A DNA stretch of 35,830 nt, taken from the NCBI RefSeq assembly GCF_022340605.1, contig NZ_JAJDNQ010000119.1:1-35830 (forward strand). Reading direction: 5' to 3'. Each line of letters starts with the position of its first letter. Positions within the stretch are counted from its first letter, which is position 1. Below the pieces are notes generated by a model. It had not been told where the DNA came from and did not search any database. It saw only the letters and a list, made by a program, of their open reading frames with translations. The position numbers were made by a program, and so were the translations under genes. Origin of the DNA: Thiohalocapsa sp. (GTDB taxonomy: Bacteria > Pseudomonadota > Gammaproteobacteria > Chromatiales > Chromatiaceae). Shown piece by piece: positions 7,600-14,728 of this stretch.

Positions 7600-10380
7600 T
7601 CAGGTCGCCTGTGCTTGGTTCGCGTGGCGCAGGATGAGCTCTTGCGTCGGGTATGCGAAGGAGATGCCGGCTTCTTCGAAGCGGCGGTGAATGTTTATGT
7701 TGATCGCCTGCTGTGCATCCATGTAGACCGTGTAGTCCGGGCTGAGCACGTAGTAGACGATTTCGAAGGTGAGGGCGAAATCGCCGTATTCGAAGAAATG
7801 CGCCCGGTCGAACCGGGTCCGCGGCACCTCTTCCACGGCCGCGCGGAGCATGCCGGGCATCTGCTCGATGAGGTGGCGGGGCGTCTGGTAGATGACGCCA
7901 ATGCGGAACGCGATGCGCCGTTCCCGGAATTGCTTGAAGTTGTGGATGCGGCTGTTCAGCAGGTCGCTGTTGGAAAGCACGATCTGCTCGCCGGAGAGGC
8001 TGCGGATACGGGTGGTCTTGACCCCGATGTGCTCGATGGTGCCGAGACAGTCGCCGGCCTTGATAAAGTCGCCGACACGAAACGGCTTGTCGAGGATGAT
8101 CGCCATCGAGCTGAAAACGTCGCCCAGGATGTTCTGCACGGCAAAGGCCACCGCCAGGCTGCCGACACCCAGTGCGCCCACCAAACCGGCAATTGGATAG
8201 CGGAAATAGGCCAGCAGCGAGACGCCAACGGTAATCCATATGCCGACGCGGATGAAGAACATCAACAGCCCGTAGCCGGTGACCGTCGAGGGATCGCGCA
8301 TCTCCTGACGCGTGCGCCGGCGACTGAAGTAGTCCAGCATCGCGGCGTTCGCCCAGATCCCGAGCTGGGCATAGAAGGCGACCACCAGGAGTGTCCATAG
8401 CCAGCCCTGGAACGTCGGGCTTGCGAGTCCGGAAAAGGTCATCGCCACGTAGAAGGCGGCGATGAGCACGAAAATCTGACTCGTATTGCCGGCGATTGCG
8501 GAAAGGGCAAGACGAAGGTCGCCGGACTGAGCCTTCGGGCTTTTCGCCTTGCGGCGTTGCAAGGCGCGCCGGGCACCCATGCGAATCAAGGAGACCACCA
8601 AGAGCACCACGACGAACATTGCGAGCGCGGTCACCAGTTCGCGTACACGGATGCTCTGGTCGTCAAACTCGAGCACTTCAGCATCCCACCAGCGCTCGAA
8701 GGTCTCTTGCGCTTGCAGGAGCTGCAGGGAAACGTGCCGCGCTTCCAGGCGCTGCGTGAGCTGGTGGCGCATGCCCTGAAGCAATGAGATCAACTCAGCC
8801 TGAATGTCGAGCAATTCGCGCCCATGCGCCTCCGCCGACTCCTGCGCCGCGCTGCGAGCCAACATGGCTTTGCGAACCTCGTCGCCGAGGGCCGGATCGC
8901 GCAAGCGGCGCGCCTGGGCGAGCTGGATGGAGCGCAGCGCGTTGAGCCGCTCGACGACGCTTTCCTTGTCACTGCGCGCCTCCGCGAGTTCTTCGGTGAC
9001 CTGCCGCAGGAAATGCTTCATGTCCACCGATTCGGGGTCGTTCATGAGCTGGGAGCGCAGCTCCCAAAGCGTGCGCATGCGCGAGAGGATGTCCAGCGCG
9101 AGGTCGAGGTTGTCGACGCTGGAGCGGGCCGCGACCAGTTGAGCCTGCCGGGCGGCGACCCATTCGCTCAACGCGGCCTGATCGGCATTGGCGCTGGCCT
9201 GGGCGAGCCGGCGTTGCGCGCGATACAGGTTCGCTTCGGCCTGATCGCCCGTGCGTTGCAGGGTCTCGATCTCAGCGCGGATCTTCTCCTGGAGCTCGGT
9301 CAGTTTCGCGAGCTGCTCCTCCAAGGCTTCGCGGGGCAGGACGACGTGCTTCTCCACAAAGCGGATGCGTTTGGCCAGCAGGGCCTGCTGGACCTCGCCA
9401 AGATCATCTTTGACGCGTGCGAGCTTCTCGGCGCGCTCGGACGCGGCCAGTTGCTCGCGCGCGCGCAGGTCGTTCAGCCGCGCCAGCTCGAGGGCCTCTT
9501 GGAGGGCGGCGCGCTCTGGCTCGGGTGCCGCGTGAGCGTCGGCCTGCTTGAGTCGGTCTCGCGCCGCGCGCCGTTCGCGGATGAGCTTGGTCAACTCGCT
9601 TGCGGCGGCATCCCGACGTCGCTTGGCGGTGGCGAGGCGCGTCTCCTCGACCGCCTCAACACCTTGCTTCAGGGACAACTCGGCCTGAAGCCGATCGAGC
9701 AGCGAGACCGGGAACGGCGGCCCCTGGCCGATGTCGTCGGCCGCGACACCTTCGGCTTGCCCGCGTACTTGCTCGCGCTGGGCCTCTGCTTCCGCCAACC
9801 GGCTCGTCAGTGTGGCGTTGCGCTGCACTGCGGTTCGCAGCTCCTGTAGGGCCTCCATTCGTTGCTCGATCCGGGCAATGGTCGCTTGCAGCGCGGCTTG
9901 GTCCACGCGGGGTCCGGAGCCGGCCATTTCGCTCTGATTCTCCCTGCGCTCGCCTTGGTCTCCGCTCTGCTCGCTGCTGTGGCGCTCGCTTTGATCTGGG
10001 CGCTGAGTTTGCTCGTCCGCCTGCTCGGCGACCGGGCTCGCGGCTGCACTGGTTGCCGCCTCGAGCTTGGCGTTCGCAGCGGCGAGCTGCGCGTCCATGT
10101 CAGCGAGCCGCGCATCGATGAGGTCCAATGCCTTCTGGAAGTCGCCGGGCGCGCTCATGGGCCACGGCAGCCCCGGCAAGCCGATGGCGGCGGGGTCGAA
10201 GGGCAATTCGGGGGCGGGTGGCGTCTGCGGCGACGCGTCTTCTGGTGCGCTCACGGCGGCGGACTGGACATCCGCCGGCGGCTCAGGCTGTGAGGCTGCT
10301 GCTGCGCCGGCGAGCGCCGGCAGCAAACCCAACGAGAGGAGCAGCAGCGTGCAGCCGAGGGAGCGCGTGCGAAATGCCAT
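7600..10380 (-). CDS. Large MscS-family mechanosensitive channel with periplasmic coiled coil
   Basis: This 926-residue protein starts with a signal peptide (about 1-27, ending AGAAAA) and a Pro-rich linker. A very long Ala/Glu/Arg/Gln-rich coiled-coil region runs to about residue 590. Several membrane helices follow (about 600-770), then the MscS pore helix and beta domain, recognised by GVGSLAVAFAVQNILGD and DKPFRVGDFI. The C-terminus has the mixed alpha/beta MscS portion. The size and layout match the MscK/MscM-type large channels that release solutes at low osmolarity across the inner membrane. The next gene upstream on the same strand is the broken POLLUX-like channel, only 24 bp away, so both may have formed one ion-handling operon. 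The start is weakly supported by a ribosome site but is fixed by the signal peptide. Confidence 0.88.
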   Translation of the reverse strand: MAFRTRSLGCTLLLLSLGLLPALAGAAAASQPEPPADVQSAAVSAPEDASPQTPPAPELPFDPAAIGLPGLPWPMSAPGDFQKALDLIDARLADMDAQLAAANAKLEAATSAAASPVAEQADEQTQRPDQSERHSSEQSGDQGERRENQSEMAGSGPRVDQAALQATIARIEQRMEALQELRTAVQRNATLTSRLAEAEAQREQVRGQAEGVAADDIGQGPPFPVSLLDRLQAELSLKQGVEAVEETRLATAKRRRDAAASELTKLIRERRAARDRLKQADAHAAPEPERAALQEALELARLNDLRAREQLAASERAEKLARVKDDLGEVQQALLAKRIRFVEKHVVLPREALEEQLAKLTELQEKIRAEIETLQRTGDQAEANLYRAQRRLAQASANADQAALSEWVAARQAQLVAARSSVDNLDLALDILSRMRTLWELRSQLMNDPESVDMKHFLRQVTEELAEARSDKESVVERLNALRSIQLAQARRLRDPALGDEVRKAMLARSAAQESAEAHGRELLDIQAELISLLQGMRHQLTQRLEARHVSLQLLQAQETFERWWDAEVLEFDDQSIRVRELVTALAMFVVVLLVVSLIRMGARRALQRRKAKSPKAQSGDLRLALSAIAGNTSQIFVLIAAFYVAMTFSGLASPTFQGWLWTLLVVAFYAQLGIWANAAMLDYFSRRRTRQEMRDPSTVTGYGLLMFFIRVGIWITVGVSLLAYFRYPIAGLVGALGVGSLAVAFAVQNILGDVFSSMAIILDKPFRVGDFIKAGDCLGTIEHIGVKTTRIRSLSGEQIVLSNSDLLNSRIHNFKQFRERRIAFRIGVIYQTPRHLIEQMPGMLRAAVEEVPRTRFDRAHFFEYGDFALTFEIVYYVLSPDYTVYMDAQQAININIHRRFEEAGISFAYPTQELILRHANQAQAT

Positions 10381-10404
10381 GAAAATGCAAATTCCGAGTT
10401 GTAG

Positions 10405-11381
10405 CTACCAGTCGGCCGCGGATAGCACGACGAGCGCGTCTTCGGCCGCGAGGTCGAGCTCTTCGTCGCGGCCGGGATTGAGCAGGATGCCCCCGGTCTT
10501 TTTGCGTCGGTCTTGATCTCGGCGCAGGCCGAGGGCGACATCGCCACGGGCGTCCACGGCCTTCTGCAAGTCGGAGAAGACATGGCGACCCGGTGACACA
10601 TCGTAGTCGGCGATCCCGCGAAAGACGATATCGCAGCCGCCCGGGCTGAAGAGCTCGTCGAACACGCACCGCAGCTCCCGGCGCAGCGCCACACGCGCCA
10701 CGATGTGGCTGACGACGCGGGAGGTGACGACGATCTCGGTCTGCTCGTTCTCCAGTCGGTGCTCGAACAGGCGGCTGTTGTCCGGATCGGTCAGTTCCAT
10801 CAGCACGTGTGGGCCAGTGGTTTCGGCGGTGAGTTGGCGCAGCAACAAATGGGCCAAAATGGTCCGCGCGTCGGACTCGGAGCTGGTCTTGAGCTTTTCG
10901 CTACGCAGCAGCAGCACATTGTCGTAGCCGGTTGGATCAATGCCCGCCAGGTAGGCCGGAACCGTATAGTCGAATTCGTGCTGGCCAATCTGGACGCGGT
11001 CCGCCGCAAGCTCCTCGGCATCAAGGCGCTTGCGGCGCTTGGCCGCCGGGACCTCGGAGACGATGTCGATCTCGAAGGTCTCGCGTGGATGCGAGGCGAA
11101 TTCTTTCAGATGTAGCCGAGCACGGTGACCGCCGTGGCCACCGAAGCCCGGGCGACGCCGACGTCGTCCCCCAGATAGCCGGGGTCCGTCAACCGCAGGA
11201 AGGCCCACCACACCGCCTCGCCGATGGAGTCGAACCCCGGGGCGATGGCGCGCACTAGAGCGCCGGCGATGACCGCGACGGCAAGGATCAGCCCGAGGAT
11301 GATGGCGAAGCGGGCGAGGGCGCCGCGCATGACCACCTGCTCGAGGCCGAATGTCAGCCAGTGCCTGATTCTGCCCAGCAT
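10405..11381 (-). pseudogene. CASTOR/POLLUX-like ion channel gene with internal deletion and frameshift
   Basis: The 5' part (11381 down to about 11109) encodes some 90 residues with a membrane helix, a pore-like segment ending TDPGYLGDD and the start of the next helix. It stops at TGA 11106-11108. The next frame continues immediately as LKEFASHPRETFEIDIV and runs to 10405, giving a second RCK-like half that includes ESDARTILAHLLLRQL and RRELRCVFDELF. In intact CASTOR/POLLUX-related channels, as I recall them, these pieces are separated by the rest of the pore, the first RCK domain and the linker. About half of the protein is therefore missing and the join is out of frame. The ATG at 11381 has GGGAG upstream. 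An assembly error is the main alternative. Confidence 0.75.
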
Positions 11382-11446
11382 GGATGCCGCGACTCCCGGT
11401 TGCTGCCGACTGCGAGCCGAGCCTGCGGCGCGCAGACCTCGCGGAC

Positions 11447-12547
11447 TCAACGGTCCAGCAAGTCGTTCAGGGCAATTCCGACCGACACGGCGTTTTGCTT
11501 GAAATTGTAGTCGAGCAGCGTATCGCCATAGCCGGTGAAGCCGACCACGTAGCCGCGCAGCGGTCCCAGCAGACGCGGGGTCATCCAGGTCACGCGCAGG
11601 GCGCCCTTCTTCTGCGCCAGATTGCCACGGCCCGTCAGTGTAAAGCTATGGCCGTGCCATTTGTACACGGCAGTCAGGTCCCCGTAGCCGTAGTAGTCGA
11701 TGATGTCCGAGTTGTCGGAGTCGGCGCTGTCGTCGTCGATGCGGATCCACGGGCGCAGCAGCAGCGCGAAGTTGCCCTTTTCCACGCCGATCTCGGCGAC
11801 CAGCCGATCCCAGCTGCGCGAAATCGGGTCGGCGCGCCCGTTGGACTCGTGGGTGTAGCCGACGCTGAGCAGTTGCCAGTCGAATCCGCCCCAGTGGAGC
11901 TTCGGCTGCCAGGCGAGCTTCAGCTCCGGCTCGTAATTGGTGTCGCGGAAGGGGCTGGAGATATTGCCGTTGTAGACCTGCCAGAAGCTCTGTTGAGTGT
12001 AGGCGAACCAGGCGCCCCAGCGGCGGTCATTGCTGGCCCAGAAGCGCGTCTTGAAGCTGATCTGGAAGGCGGCCTCCACCTTGTCCAGATCGCTGTTGTC
12101 GGTCTTGAGCGCGGTGAAGATGGGCGTGAATGGCTGGTCATTGGTGCGGCTCTGCCAGCGCACCGGGTTCAGATAGTTCGGGCGGTACAGTTTGATGAGA
12201 TAGCGATCGCTGTCCGGATCGAAGCTCCATGCGCGGGTCAACAGCGACGTGCCGGACGCGCCGCCCGCGCCGGCGGAGGCCGCTGGAGCCGCGTCCGCTA
12301 CCGTTGGCGCGGTCATCGCGGGCGCAGGGCTCGGTGCGGTCAGGATGGGCGCGTGGGCCGCGATGGGCGTCGCCGGTGCCCGCCCCATAAAGCGGTCGTA
12401 GCAAGCGAGCCGGGCCTGATCATCGTCGATGGTCGAGCATGCGTTCAGGGCGTCGGGGCTGTCACTGCTCGCTGGCGCACTCGCGCAGCACAACAGCAGT
12501 GCCGCGAGCAGCACCGCGGCATTGATTGCTGGCGTCGAATCACTCAT
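11447..12547 (-). CDS. pldA: Outer membrane phospholipase A (OMPLA)
   Basis: This 366-residue outer membrane beta-barrel enzyme hydrolyses acyl chains of phospholipids that reach the outer leaflet. It has a signal peptide (about 1-25) and a short domain with CSTIDDDQARLACYDR, which I recall at the N-terminus of many OMPLA proteins. An Ala/Pro-rich linker precedes the barrel, which begins near residue 105. The catalytic signature YTHESNGR is present with the His and Ser of OMPLA, and an NSDIIDYYGYGD stretch lies further on. Length exceeds the E. coli enzyme because of the N-terminal extension. The ATG at 12547 begins the signal peptide; an upstream in-frame ATG at 12598 is possible. A triple 12-bp repeat lies 60-95 bp upstream. 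Confidence 0.87.
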   Translation of the reverse strand: MSDSTPAINAAVLLAALLLCCASAPASSDSPDALNACSTIDDDQARLACYDRFMGRAPATPIAAHAPILTAPSPAPAMTAPTVADAAPAASAGAGGASGTSLLTRAWSFDPDSDRYLIKLYRPNYLNPVRWQSRTNDQPFTPIFTALKTDNSDLDKVEAAFQISFKTRFWASNDRRWGAWFAYTQQSFWQVYNGNISSPFRDTNYEPELKLAWQPKLHWGGFDWQLLSVGYTHESNGRADPISRSWDRLVAEIGVEKGNFALLLRPWIRIDDDSADSDNSDIIDYYGYGDLTAVYKWHGHSFTLTGRGNLAQKKGALRVTWMTPRLLGPLRGYVVGFTGYGDTLLDYNFKQNAVSVGIALNDLLDR

Positions 12548-12900
12548 GGTGCTTTGATGGTGATGAAATGTAAGCAGGGGCCTGTGGGCGATTGCCATGT
12601 ACGCGGACCATTGCACAGACTATTGCGGAGACCATTGCGTACGATAGCGATATCAGCGCCGAATGGCAGACTCGATACTGTGCCGTGACGATTAGAAAAT
12701 CAGCACTGCGCCCATTCGGCGACAGCGTGGCGTCAGGTCGGTCGCCTTTGCTTGGCAGGCGCAGCCATTCATCCGGTCCGGCACGATGGGATACGACCTG
12801 CCGCAGCGCGGTCTCAGGCCGCCGGCATGCGCTCGCGGCAAGCGCGTCCCGTGCCATTCATCGCTATCGCGCCCGCGGCATCCGCGGCAGCGGCCGCGGC
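12548..12900. other. Intergenic region upstream of pldA
   Basis: This 353-bp stretch between the start of pldA (minus strand) and the decayed TamB-like segment holds the 12-bp tandem repeats at 12607-12642. Otherwise I see no supported gene; an open plus-strand frame crosses it but is Arg/Ser-rich and lacks a ribosome site. Confidence 0.4.
12607..12642. repeat. Three 12-bp direct repeats upstream of pldA
   Basis: ACCATTGCACAG, ACTATTGCGGAG and ACCATTGCGTAC follow each other without gaps. All share AC-ATTGC at the same phase, so a protein would meet the same motif roughly every helical turn. They lie 60-95 bp before the pldA start codon, where a regulator could bind. No regulator is identified. 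Confidence 0.5.
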
Positions 12901-13341
12901 GTCGGTGCAGCCTTGGCTGTGCTGCTCGCATGCCTGTGTTTACCCGCGCAGGCCCGACCCGATGCAACCCAGTCCGATGTGGACCGGCTCGATGCAATGG
13001 GGCTGCTCTACGAGGTGACGATCGCGTCGGTGGGCGATGCCACGATCGATGCGGCCGTGGAGCGGGCATCGATGCTGGTGGCGCTGCACCACGCGCGGTG
13101 CTGGTGCGTGGGCGAAACATCGATGCCGAGCTCGGAGGTAGCGTGCACCTGAAGGGCAGTGGCGCGTCGCCGGTGGCGGAGGGCGGACGCCAATTGAGCG
13201 AGCGTGTCTACCTCGGTGCGCGGCAGGGCCTGGAAGGCGGCGAGCCGCGGGCGGTGCTGGGGGGCGCCGCAGATCCGGTTAGAGAGCGATGTGGGCAGTC
13301 GCGGCGCCGCTGCCGGCGCCGCCTTCGAGCTCGAGTACTGA
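12901..13341 (+). pseudogene. Decayed TamB (DUF490)-like C-terminal fragment
   Basis: Pieces of one protein are read in switching frames. From about 13088 one frame gives AVLVRGRNIDAELGGSVHL and GSGASPVAEGG, like the late TamB beta-helix. It then gives RQLSERVYLGARQGLEGG, like the TamB tail. Near 13261 it must shift by one base to reach PQIRLESDVGSRG and a terminal FELEY followed by TGA at 13339-13341. The residues that normally separate these TamB segments are missing, so an internal deletion plus a frameshift is inferred. The first 180 bp read as a signal-peptide-like stretch ending LPAQA in the original frame and may not belong to TamB. TamB works with TamA and in lipid or protein export to the outer membrane; this copy cannot be functional. 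Confidence 0.5.
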
Positions 13342-13364
13342 CGGTGGGGTCTCTTGGCTGGCAC

Positions 13365-13392
13365 CGGAAACGCCGGAGTGTCGGCGTTTCCG
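13365..13392. terminator. Stem-loop between the TamB remnant and a lipoprotein gene
   Basis: A perfect 11-bp stem, CGGAAACGCCG / CGGCGTTTCCG, has a 6-base loop (gagtgt). It sits 8 bp beyond the stop of the minus-strand lipoprotein gene and 24 bp beyond the plus-strand remnant. No T-run follows on either side. It is a plausible bidirectional terminator or a REP-like element. Confidence 0.5.
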
Positions 13393-13400
13393 CGTGATCG

Positions 13401-13628
13401 TCAGTCGATGTTGCCGCGGCGATGTTGATCAAATAGGAAACCGCCCACAGCGCCGGCGCCGGCGCCGATCGCGGCGCCCCGACCGGCATTGCCGCTAAGC
13501 GAGCCAATGGCGGCGCCGGTGGCGGCGCCCATCATGGCGCCGCTGCCGGCGCGGCTGGTGGTGGTTTCGCCGCAAGCCGTCAGTGCGAGAACGGACAACA
13601 GCAGCAAGGGCAACAGGCTGTATTTCAT
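13401..13628 (-). CDS. Small glycine-zipper lipoprotein
   Basis: This 75-residue protein has a lipoprotein signal with the lipobox LTAC; Cys19 would be the acylated first mature residue. The mature part carries a repeated Gly-Ala pattern (GAMMGAATGAAIGSLSG and GAAIGAGAGAVGGFLFDQ) typical of glycine-zipper domains that insert in or pack on membranes. Many gammaproteobacteria have similar envelope lipoproteins of unknown role. GGAGG lies about 10 bases before the ATG. The gene stands alone, with a strong stem-loop just past its stop. Confidence 0.8.
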   Translation of the reverse strand: MKYSLLPLLLLSVLALTACGETTTSRAGSGAMMGAATGAAIGSLSGNAGRGAAIGAGAGAVGGFLFDQHRRGNID

Positions 13629-13706
13629 TTTCGAAGTGCCTCCGGGCGTGTCATGCGGGTATGAATGCTGATTTGAATGCTGATTTGAATGCCGGGGGTG
13701 GCGCCG

Positions 13707-14093
13707 TCAGCGGCACGGATAGGCGTCGGCCAGGGCACGGACCAGGCCAACGACGGGCTGCTCGCCCATCAGCTTGGCGTCGTCCTTGTGGACGGCTGCC
13801 CAGCTCAGAAAGGCGAGGCGGCCGTCCTCGATGCTGGTGCCGCTCGGGTAGCAGATCAGCCGCTTGAGATGCTTTTGGTCGGAGACTTCGTCGTGGTACT
13901 GCACGGTGGCCTCGATGAATCCGGTGCAGGCCAGCTGCGCGTTGCTGGCGGCCGGGGCGGAGCAGACGGCGACGAGATCCTCCGTCGTGTCGAAACGCAG
14001 GTCGTCGCTGGTGACCGCCAGCACCGGTGTGGCGACCGGCAGACTCAGCAGCAGGATTGCAGAAAGAAGCGGCAGGGGTCGAAGAGTTCCCAT
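13707..14093 (-). CDS. Secreted Rap1a/Tai-like immunity-family protein
   Basis: This 128-residue protein has a signal peptide (about 1-25, ending VLAVT). The mature domain has four cysteines placed as in the Rap1a/Tai family (PF18602): LVAVCS, LACTGFIEATVQ, LICYPSG and a terminal AYPCR. The family includes periplasmic immunity proteins against type VI secretion amidases, but many members stand alone with unknown roles, as here; no effector or secretion gene is nearby. The start at 14093 follows GGAGG by 10 bases and begins the signal peptide. The frame is open further upstream into the repeat element at 14173-14320, which is not taken as coding. Confidence 0.72.
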   Translation of the reverse strand: MGTLRPLPLLSAILLLSLPVATPVLAVTSDDLRFDTTEDLVAVCSAPAASNAQLACTGFIEATVQYHDEVSDQKHLKRLICYPSGTSIEDGRLAFLSWAAVHKDDAKLMGEQPVVGLVRALADAYPCR

Positions 14094-14172
14094 CGGAATA
14101 ACGCCTCCATTGGGCAGGAGCGTGGGTTTGTTTGCTCGGACCGGCGGGTCACGGAAGCCCGCGGTCCGGCAT

Positions 14173-14320
14173 GCCAAGGAGCTACCGATTGATTGGCCCT
14201 CCGGGCCAACAATCGGCCGGAACCCGAACGCGGGTTCCTTCATTTTGAGCCGCTTGGGCCGCTGAAAATGGTGGGCCGCCCTGGCCTACAGGGGAAATGC
14301 CAATCAATCGGCGCTTCCCT
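14173..14320 (-). repeat. Structured interspersed repeat, copy B (inverted relative to A)
   Basis: This copy runs opposite to copies A and C: it ends GCGCTTCCCT, the complement of the AGGGAAGCGC start of copy A. Hairpin 2 is a perfect GGAACCCG-aacg-CGGGTTCC (14219-14238). Hairpin 1 pairs CATTTTGAGC (14241-14250) with GCTGAAAATG (14261-14270) with one mismatch. TTGGCCC-tcc-GGGCCAA sits near 14190-14207, where copy A has TTGGCCaggatGGCCAA. The copy lies upstream of the Rap1a/Tai-like gene. Confidence 0.8.
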
Positions 14321-14728
14321 AAGCGTCGCGGACAGTACGCAAGGCGGCGTGCGGGCGCAACTTGGCGACGTTGCTCGGGCGTTGCGCTGGCGGGGCGATG
14401 CGCGCCCCTACCGACCTATCCGGATGCCTTGTTTTCATGGGAATTTCGGCCGAGAGGCGTGGTCGAAAGCCGGAATCACGCGGCCGTTCCGCCAGGGCCG
14501 CAGCGTGCGCCGATTCTGAGCCGATGCGCCCGAACTATCAGCTTTGATGCTGGCGCGCCGCCGGGCCGTCGCCATGCCGCGATCGCTAAAAGAGACCACG
14601 CTCAATGACTTGCCGAATGGTCGCGGCCTCGGGGCGCACCTGTGCCAGGCGACGGCGGGGCAGGAAGAGGACTTTGCCAGCGACCCGGCGACTCGCGTAA
14701 CGTTGTCACGCTTTGAGGGGATCTCGAA
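14321..14728. other. Gene-free stretch before the symporter fusion gene
   Basis: No supported gene is seen in about 400 bases. A small hairpin, GGGGCG-atgcg-CGCCCC, lies at 14392-14408 and resembles common GC-rich intergenic palindromes. The Shine-Dalgarno GAGGGG of the next gene is at 14715-14720. The promoter could not be located. Confidence 0.45.

Noticed and set aside
10405..11211. Independent small gene starting at 11211 (RCK-like protein)
   Set aside because: Its first 35 residues are the out-of-frame reading of the preceding channel segment, so it is better explained as the 3' half of a broken channel gene.
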